From assembly GCA_937919795.1 (NCBI GenBank), contig CALFOA010000279.1, positions 1-5,587 on the forward strand: 5,587 bases of DNA, given 5' to 3'. The notes below the pieces were generated by a model that saw only the letters and a program-made list of their open reading frames with translations, had not been told where the DNA came from and ran no database searches. Position 1 is the first letter of the stretch; each line of letters begins with the position of its first letter. The translations under genes and the position numbers were made by a program. This document shows, piece after piece, positions 1 through 4,018 of the stretch. The stretch comes from an uncultured Neisseria sp. (GTDB lineage Bacteria; Pseudomonadota; Gammaproteobacteria; Burkholderiales; Neisseriaceae).

Positions 1-27
1 GTATTATTTTTTTCATGATTTTCCCTT

Positions 28-63
28 AATGCCTGTCTGAAAAAAATCTTTCAGACAGGCATT
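28..63 (-). terminator. DUS inverted-repeat hairpin, probable terminator of the GIY-YIG gene
   Basis: Two uptake sequences face each other: AATGCCTGTCTGAAA at 28-42 and TTTCAGACAGGCATT at 49-63. They form a perfect 15-bp stem with a 6-base loop. The hairpin starts 3 bases beyond the stop codon of the minus-strand nuclease-like gene. Paired DUS copies at gene ends commonly serve as terminators in Neisseria. No strong T-run follows the stem on the minus strand, so termination efficiency is uncertain. It may also serve a convergent gene left of the window. Confidence 0.7.
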
Positions 64-66
64 TTG

Positions 67-396
67 TTATTCGCCCGTATCTCGTTCTATCACCAAGCGT
101 TCGGCCTTCTCCCACAATACCTGCTTATCCGCCGTTTTCAGTTTTTTTATTGCCGCTTCCTGCTTGGTGGCGGCGGAACGACTAAGGCGGTGGAACAGCA
201 GGCGCATTTCCAGTGGTTTGCGGATGCGGGTGTATTTGGCGCCTTTGCCGCTTTGGTGGGCAGCAAAACGCTCGGCCGGGCGGTTGCTGATGCCGCAATA
301 AAGCGAGCCGCCTTCGCACAGGATTAGATACACACACCAGTCACCGTGTTCGGGGCTGGCGGTTGTGGGGTTAGCGGCTTCGGAGGAATGGGGCAT
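67..396 (-). CDS. GIY-YIG nuclease superfamily protein (UPF0213/YhbQ-like)
   Basis: A 109-residue single-domain protein, the usual size of this family of small GIY-YIG proteins. The core starts near residue 20: VYL (22-24) and LYCGI (32-36) take the place of the GIY and YIG strands, and Tyr23 and Tyr33 are the expected catalytic tyrosines. Arg43 and His47 (RFAAH) follow at the expected spacing. A GAKYTR segment (52-57) and Glu80 in the QEAAIKKL helix complete the active-site set. The first ~18 residues are polar and not conserved-looking. Family members are thought to cut or bind branched or damaged DNA, but the biological role of these small stand-alone proteins is poorly known. The ATG has no clear Shine-Dalgarno sequence. 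The gene diverges from hmp across 172 bp and ends at a DUS hairpin. Family assignment is firm; function is inferred. Confidence 0.9.
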   Translation of the reverse strand: MPHSSEAANPTTASPEHGDWCVYLILCEGGSLYCGISNRPAERFAAHQSGKGAKYTRIRKPLEMRLLFHRLSRSAATKQEAAIKKLKTADKQVLWEKAERLVIERDTGE

Positions 397-447
397 GGTG
401 GGTGAGGGGGATAAAGTGAAACAGATTACAGGCAGAGAGGAATGTGG

Positions 448-476
448 ATTGTACGCACTAACGAGCCGGCAGTAAA
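448..476 (-). promoter_or_regulatory. candidate sigma-70 promoter for the GIY-YIG gene
   Basis: Read on the minus strand, TTTACT (471-476) is a 4/6 match to the -35 box. TACAAT (448-453) is a 5/6 match to the -10 box. The spacer is exactly 17 bases. Transcription would begin about 45 bases before the ATG at 396. No other gene lies in this direction. This is pattern matching only. Confidence 0.4.
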
Positions 477-492
477 AAAATGATAAAGGGTT

Positions 493-504
493 TTCAGACA
501 GGCA
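493..504 (-). repeat. single DNA uptake sequence (TG-wad dialect)
   Basis: TTCAGACAGGCA is the exact reverse complement of TGCCTGTCTGAA. It stands alone, unpaired, in the region between the divergent nuclease-like gene and hmp, and overlaps where a -35 box for hmp would lie. In Neisseriaceae such 12-mers mark self DNA for type IV pilus and ComP-mediated uptake. Confidence 0.9.
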
Positions 505-514
505 TGATGTTATT

Positions 515-520
515 TATAAT
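515..520 (+). promoter_or_regulatory. -10 box of the hmp promoter
   Basis: A perfect TATAAT hexamer lies 48 bases before the hmp start codon. At the expected distance upstream (about 491-498) there is only a poor -35 match, and it coincides with the DUS. Weak -35 boxes are common where an activator assists, but none can be identified here. The predicted transcription start is near 527. Confidence 0.5.
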
Positions 521-526
521 GAACTA

Positions 527-549
527 AACATTCATAAATAAAGAATCTT
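527..549 (+). promoter_or_regulatory. possible NsrR-type operator upstream of hmp
   Basis: AACATTCATAA, one central A, then TAAAGAATCTT form an 11-1-11 dyad in which 8 of 11 half-site pairs are symmetric. Against the published proteobacterial NsrR pattern (AAGATGCATTT-N-AAATGCATCTT, from memory) the halves match 7/11 and 8/11. It begins just after the TATAAT box, about where transcription would start, a position suited to repression. NsrR is a nitric-oxide-sensing Rrf2-family repressor that controls hmp-type genes in many proteobacteria. The AT-rich context makes chance matches possible. Confidence 0.35.
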
Positions 550-568
550 TAAGAAAAGGAAACCACCC

Positions 569-1723
569 ATGTTAAGCGAAGCAACCCGCACGATTGTTAA
601 AGCCACCGTACCGGCATTGGAAGCGCACGGCAGTGAAATTACCCAAGTGTTTTACCGCAATATGTTTGCCGCACATCCCGAATTGCTGGATATTTTCAAT
701 ACCGCCAACCAAGGGCAGGGGCGGCAGCAGACTGCATTAGCGGCCACCGTATTGGCGGCGGCCAAAAATATCGATCATTTGGAAGCCCTGTTGCCGCAGG
801 TTTCCCATATCGCCAACAAACACCGCGCCTTGCAGGTGCGCCCAGAGCATTATCCGATTGTCGGCGAACATTTGCTGGGCGCGATCCGGCAGGTATTGGG
901 CGACGCGGCCACTCCCGAAATTCTGGCGGCGTGGGGCGAGGCTTATGGCGCGATTGCCGATGTGTTTATCGCTACGGAACAAAACCTATATCAAGCTGAA
1001 GCTTGGCAGGGATTTGCCGATTTTACCGTTACCGAGCGCCGCGACATCGGCAGCGAGATGGTCGAATTCACCGTGTCGCCGACTGCGGTAAGTTTGCCTG
1101 CGGTGCGGGCGGGGCAATACATTACCGTTCAAGTTCGCCCCGAGGCAGCAGGCCACTTGGCTTTGCGCCACTATTCGATCTGCTCGACCGACACTTCCGG
1201 CGGCCTGAAGTTTGCGGTAAAACGCGAGAATGCCAACGGCCACTGCGGCTTGGTTTCCAATTACCTGCACGACCAAGTACAGGTGGGCGATACCTTGAAA
1301 CTGTCTGCACCTGCCGGTGATTTCTGCTGGGAAAACGGCAGAAATCCAGTGGTATTCTTGAGCGCAGGCATCGGCATTACACCGCTGCTAGCCATGTTGC
1401 AGGCGCAAGTTGAGGCCGATGCCGGGCGTGAAATCGTTTGGCTGCACGCCGCTGCCGATGAAGATGCACAAGCCTTTAAAGCGGAAACCGCCGCTTTGTT
1501 GTCTCGCGCACAAAATGCCGTTTCTCATGTTTTTTACAGCGCGCAAGGGCAACGGATGACACCGGAATGGCTGAAAGCCCATACGCCGGACAACGCAACG
1601 GTTTACCTGTGCGGCTCGATGGCGTTTATGGACAGCATGGCCGGGCTGTTTGAATCGTTCGAGCGACCGCAGCAAAGCGTACGCTTCGAGCCGTTCGGGC
1701 CGAAAATGAGCGTGGCGGTTTAG
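569..1723 (+). CDS. hmp: flavohemoglobin, nitric oxide dioxygenase
   Basis: A 384-residue full-length flavohemoglobin. It oxidises nitric oxide to nitrate with O2 and NAD(P)H in the cytoplasm and protects against nitrosative stress. The globin domain (about 1-140) has distal Tyr29 and Gln53, the proximal heme ligand His85, and the supporting Tyr95 and Glu137. The FAD-binding domain follows, with RHYS (200-203) and a KRE segment near 218-220. The NAD(P)-binding domain carries AGIGITP (266-272) and CGS (348-350), and FEPFGP (373-378) near the C-terminus closes over the flavin. The ATG at 569 is preceded by AAGGA at 556-560 with 8 bases between, and the protein starts at the same point as E. coli Hmp. 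It appears monocistronic: a DUS hairpin and a convergent gene follow. The TATAAT and NsrR-like dyad upstream suggest induction by nitric oxide. No damage is visible. Confidence 0.97.
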   Translation: MLSEATRTIVKATVPALEAHGSEITQVFYRNMFAAHPELLDIFNTANQGQGRQQTALAATVLAAAKNIDHLEALLPQVSHIANKHRALQVRPEHYPIVGEHLLGAIRQVLGDAATPEILAAWGEAYGAIADVFIATEQNLYQAEAWQGFADFTVTERRDIGSEMVEFTVSPTAVSLPAVRAGQYITVQVRPEAAGHLALRHYSICSTDTSGGLKFAVKRENANGHCGLVSNYLHDQVQVGDTLKLSAPAGDFCWENGRNPVVFLSAGIGITPLLAMLQAQVEADAGREIVWLHAAADEDAQAFKAETAALLSRAQNAVSHVFYSAQGQRMTPEWLKAHTPDNATVYLCGSMAFMDSMAGLFESFERPQQSVRFEPFGPKMSVAV

Positions 1724-1758
1724 TTTTATAGTTGATGAACTTAAAAAAATAATCGTCT

Positions 1759-1791
1759 TCGTCATACTCGGGTCAAGCCCGAGTATGACGA
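1759..1791. repeat. REP-like palindrome downstream of hmp
   Basis: The arms TCGTCATACTCGGG (1759-1772) and CCCGAGTATGACGA (1778-1791) pair perfectly over 14 bp around a 5-base loop. It lies 35 bases after the hmp stop codon. There is no T-run on the plus strand, so it is not a textbook terminator for hmp. On the minus strand a T7 run follows about 10 bases after the stem. Palindromes with a CTCGGG/CCCGAG core are frequent scattered intergenic elements in many bacteria. Whether this one is multicopy cannot be judged from one window. Confidence 0.7.
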
Positions 1792-1851
1792 TGCGGTGAA
1801 GAATTACGTTGTTTGGCTATAAAGCTCAAATGTAATCATGATTGAAATGCA

Positions 1852-1893
1852 AAATGCCTGTCTGAAACTCACAGTTTTTTCAGACAGGCATTT
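1852..1893. terminator. DUS inverted-repeat hairpin between convergent genes
   Basis: AAATGCCTGTCTGAAA (1852-1867) and TTTCAGACAGGCATTT (1878-1893) form a perfect 16-bp stem with a 10-base loop. Each arm contains a complete 12-mer uptake sequence. It lies between the ends of hmp and the minus-strand phosphoesterase gene, only 4 bases beyond the stop codon of the latter. This fits a bidirectional terminator. Neither side has a strong T-run. Confidence 0.7.
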
Positions 1894-1897
1894 CTCT

Positions 1898-2632
1898 TTA
1901 GCCATTAAAACCACTACCCAACGCAACTGCCCAATCTTCACGACCATTGCGGCGGGCTTGATCGACAGTCAGCGCGTGGCGATAGGGCACGCTGTACAGC
2001 GCCACGCGCCAGCCGTCGGCGTGTTGTTCGGCGATGGCGTAGCGGGCGTCGGGCGAGCCGGTTTCGACTTTCATCAGCGGTTGGTTGTCTTCATAAGCGG
2101 GCAGGCCGACGCTGCCGGGGTTGACCAGCCATTGACCGCTTAACGATACGCTGCGCGGCAGGTGGCTGTGGCCGCAGGCAACCAGCGAGGCGCGCACGCT
2201 GCCCAGTCGTTCGCGGATTTTGGCGGGTGGCGACAGAGTCGGATGGCCGTCCGCCAGCGTGCTTTCCAGCAGGCAACGGCAGTCGTTATCGGGCGTACCG
2301 TGGCAGAGGAATACCTCATCGTTGAGCTGCATGGCGGGGCGCTGGGTGGCGAGCCACGCGAGTTCGGCGCTGCCGAGGCAGGATTTGGCGTAGCGGTCAG
2401 ACAAGTTCTGTGCTTCGTGTGGCAGCGTTAACAATTGCCGTTCGTGGTTGCCGGCGATGTGATGCCAGTTTTCGGCCATCAGAAACTGCGCGGTTTCCAG
2501 CGGCCATAACGGGCCGGAAACGCTGTCGCCCAGATTGGCTATTAAATCCGCGCCGCGACGGCGGATATCGGCTACCACCGCTTCCAAAGCGGGTAGATTG
2601 CCATGGATGTCGGATACCAGTGCAATGCGCAT
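1898..2632 (-). CDS. metallophosphoesterase (YfcE/calcineurin-like superfamily)
   Basis: A 244-residue cytoplasmic enzyme with the full set of metal-binding motifs of the calcineurin-like fold: SDIHGN (7-12, Asp8 and His10), GDSVSGP (35-41, Asp36), GNHER (61-65, Asn62 and His63), CHGTP (110-114, His111) and GHSH (154-157, His155 and His157), followed by NPGSVG (171-176). These bind a dinuclear metal centre that hydrolyses phosphomonoesters or phosphodiesters. The natural substrate cannot be told from sequence. The frame stays open upstream to an ATG at 2683. I chose the internal ATG at 2632 because the protein then begins directly with the first strand (MRIALVSDIHG) and AAAGGA lies 8 bases before it. 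It is the last gene of the minus-strand group, 43 bp after the YdcZ-type gene. Confidence 0.92.
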   Translation of the reverse strand: MRIALVSDIHGNLPALEAVVADIRRRGADLIANLGDSVSGPLWPLETAQFLMAENWHHIAGNHERQLLTLPHEAQNLSDRYAKSCLGSAELAWLATQRPAMQLNDEVFLCHGTPDNDCRCLLESTLADGHPTLSPPAKIRERLGSVRASLVACGHSHLPRSVSLSGQWLVNPGSVGLPAYEDNQPLMKVETGSPDARYAIAEQHADGWRVALYSVPYRHALTVDQARRNGREDWAVALGSGFNG

Positions 2633-2656
2633 ATTGAAATCCTTTCGGGAACGAAA

Positions 2657-2668
2657 TGCCTGTCTGAA
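2657..2668 (+). repeat. single DNA uptake sequence (TG-wad dialect)
   Basis: An exact TGCCTGTCTGAA in the 43-bp gap between the YdcZ-type gene and the phosphoesterase. It has no partner arm, so it is not expected to terminate transcription between these two genes. Confidence 0.9.
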
Positions 2669-2675
2669 CAAACCG

Positions 2676-3134
2676 TTAAGCAAACCAACGGCGGCCGAAA
2701 AAGAACAAAGCCAAACCGGCCGCCATCACCAGCAAGCCCAGCAATTGCCAAATCTGGAATGGCCGCACCGGCATACCGATCAAGCCGAAATGGTCGATTA
2801 CGGCGGCGGTGATCAGTTGGCCGATGATGATAAAAAACAGCATGTTGGTGATGCCGAGCTTGGGCGCGAGCAGCACGGTGGTGAACACAAAACCCGCACC
2901 CAACGCGCCGCCCAGATATTTCCACCCGGCCTGCTGCGGCATCTGTTGCCAAGCACCGGCCAAATCGGCTTTCCAGAAACAGAGTATCAACAGCACCAGC
3001 GTGCCGGTGGCAAAGGAAACGGTGGCGGCCACCAAGGGCTGCACCAGCAGGCCTTTGGCCAACTGGCTGTTGATCGCGGCTTGAGTGGCCAAGGCGGCAC
3101 CGGCGGCCAGCGCCATCAGAAGGTAGGGGAACAT
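2676..3134 (-). CDS. YdcZ-family (DUF606) small DMT-superfamily membrane protein
   Basis: A 152-residue, strongly hydrophobic inner-membrane protein with five predicted spans at about 3-22, 33-53, 73-94, 96-116 and 128-148. The N-terminal span ends in TQAAINSQLAKG, matching the QAxxNxxL segment typical of the YdcZ family, a half-length relative of drug/metabolite transporters (DMT). The final span is followed by a short basic tail (GRRWFA). Members may work as dimers of two such units, or as paired genes. Only one copy is present here, and the substrate is unknown. The ATG has an AAGG sequence 8 bases upstream. The gene lies 75 bp after the PaiB-like gene and 43 bp before the phosphoesterase, so co-transcription is likely. 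Family assignment is strong; transport activity is inferred. Confidence 0.88.
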   Translation of the reverse strand: MFPYLLMALAAGAALATQAAINSQLAKGLLVQPLVAATVSFATGTLVLLILCFWKADLAGAWQQMPQQAGWKYLGGALGAGFVFTTVLLAPKLGITNMLFFIIIGQLITAAVIDHFGLIGMPVRPFQIWQLLGLLVMAAGLALFFFGRRWFA

Positions 3135-3187
3135 GGTTGCGGCCTTTTAAAATAAGGGTTAACAGACAGGGCGCAGGATGAAACCTT

Positions 3188-3199
3188 TTCAGACAGGCA
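3188..3199 (-). repeat. single DNA uptake sequence (TG-wad dialect)
   Basis: An exact TTCAGACAGGCA just beyond the stop codon of the PaiB-like gene, in the 75-bp gap before the YdcZ-type gene. About 25 bases away, at 3161-3172, an eight-base core CAGACAGG remains without the flanking match and could be a decayed partner in direct orientation. Confidence 0.9.
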
Positions 3200-3209
3200 T
3201 CAAACGGTG

Positions 3210-3851
3210 CTAACTGTCCGGCGCAAAGTGCTGCACGTTTTCCGCCATTTTTTCCGCCGCCGCACCGCCTTGCGCCTGTAAACCCTCCACCACGCCGCTG
3301 CGGTTTTCCGCGCTTTGGTTTTGGCTCAGTTTATAGGCAGCTTCTACCTGTTCAATCGTAAACTCAAAACATTTCAGAGCCTTGCACATGGCCTGAATAT
3401 AATCCGACGGCGCATCGGCCAGTTGCCAAGGGCGGGCTTGATCGGCTTCGTGAATACGGCTCAGTTCGCTCAAAACCGCCAGCGTGCTGTCGGTGTCGTC
3501 CAGCAGCGTTAAACGACCGCTGAAGTGCACGGCCTGATAATTCCAAGTCGGCACCGCTTTGTGGTCGCGCGCTTTGCTCGGGTACCAGTTGGGCGAGATA
3601 TAGCAGCCGCTGTCTTGAAACACCGCCAGCCACTGTTTATCTTCTTCGGCGGCCTGCCAGATCGGATTGGCTTTGGCAAAATGGCCGCGCAATGCGCCCC
3701 ATTCGCTGCCGTTGTCGTGCCAAAACAGCGGAATATGCGCGGCCTGCAACCGATTTTCATGTTGCACCACCAAAGTGGCAAGTGGCTGCGCGGCGATAAA
3801 GCGGCGGATTTCGGCAAAATCGGTTTGGCGGAATTTGGCGGGGATAAACAT
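3210..3851 (-). CDS. PaiB-type FMN-binding protein / putative negative transcriptional regulator
   Basis: A 213-residue protein matching the PaiB family (usually about 205-215 residues), which has a split-barrel flavin-binding fold. It begins MFIPAKF, the usual family N-terminus. Other family blocks are HIPLFW (39-44), RGHFAKANP (55-63), ISPNWYPSK (85-93), VPTWNY (100-105), KLSQN (174-178) and GVVEGL (186-191). Bacillus subtilis PaiB represses sporulation and protease genes. In Gram-negative bacteria the function is mostly untested, so a flavin-dependent enzyme role is also possible. An in-frame ATG lies upstream at 3875. I prefer 3851 because it matches the family start and avoids an extra MLGCKEPA leader. 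Neither start has a good Shine-Dalgarno sequence. It is the first gene of the minus-strand group. Confidence 0.9.
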   Translation of the reverse strand: MFIPAKFRQTDFAEIRRFIAAQPLATLVVQHENRLQAAHIPLFWHDNGSEWGALRGHFAKANPIWQAAEEDKQWLAVFQDSGCYISPNWYPSKARDHKAVPTWNYQAVHFSGRLTLLDDTDSTLAVLSELSRIHEADQARPWQLADAPSDYIQAMCKALKCFEFTIEQVEAAYKLSQNQSAENRSGVVEGLQAQGGAAAEKMAENVQHFAPDS

Positions 3852-3898
3852 GGCGGGTTCTTTACAGCCTAACATTCAAAGAGTTTTTTTATAACATA

Positions 3899-3928
3899 AA
3901 CATAGTCTTTCAGACAGGCATTTATCAA
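3899..3928 (-). promoter_or_regulatory. candidate promoter for the PaiB-YdcZ-phosphoesterase group
   Basis: On the minus strand TTGATA (3923-3928) is a 5/6 match to -35. After an 18-base spacer, TATGTT (3899-3904) is a 4/6 match to -10. The -35 lies in the loop region of the inverted DUS pair and one DUS arm occupies the spacer. Other AT-rich hexamers nearby, such as TTATAA, could serve instead, so this is tentative. Confidence 0.25.
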
Positions 3929-3944
3929 AAACGCCTGTCTGAAA
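3908..3944. repeat. inverted pair of DNA uptake sequences in a divergent region
   Basis: TTTCAGACAGGC (3908-3919) pairs with GCCTGTCTGAAA (3933-3944) over 12 bp. After one mismatch, TTT/AAA adds 3 bp around a short loop. The left arm is a full 12-mer match; the right arm reads CGCCTGTCTGAA, one mismatch. The arms are in the opposite order to the two gene-end hairpins. It lies between the divergent PaiB-like and uvrD starts, so it is not at a gene end and a terminator role is doubtful. Confidence 0.8.
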
Positions 3945-3975
3945 AAAGCCACCGCAAGAGCGCCGTCTAATCCGT

Positions 3976-3981
3976 TACAAT
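3976..3981 (+). promoter_or_regulatory. possible -10 box for uvrD
   Basis: TACAAT (5/6 match) would place the transcription start near 3988, about 30 bases before the ATG at 4019. No acceptable -35 box is found 16-18 bases upstream. Confidence 0.25.
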
Positions 3982-4018
3982 AATGCCCATTCTGATTATT
4001 CATACAAACGGCCAGCTT

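Noticed and set aside
1898..2683. Longer start (2683) for the phosphoesterase
   Set aside because: The extra 17 residues overlap the end of the YdcZ-type gene, run through a DUS and precede the natural MRIALVSDIHG start, which has its own AAAGGA.
2535..3155. Plus-strand 206-codon open frame
   Set aside because: It overlaps the minus-strand YdcZ-type and phosphoesterase genes, both of which have clear motifs. Its product is low-complexity and rich in Gln, Gly and His, without a domain.
28..3944. Repeated 12-mers as a CRISPR array
   Set aside because: The copies are widely and irregularly spaced, occur on both strands and sit at gene borders, which is the pattern of uptake sequences.
3962..3971. 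GCCGTCTAAT resembling the canonical Neisseria DUS GCCGTCTGAA
   Set aside because: Only 8 of 10 bases match and the window consistently uses another dialect, so chance is the simplest explanation.
3983..4018. Upstream in-frame ATG for uvrD at 3983
   Set aside because: It adds 12 residues unlike the UvrD N-terminus, has no Shine-Dalgarno sequence and lies almost on top of the likely -10 box.
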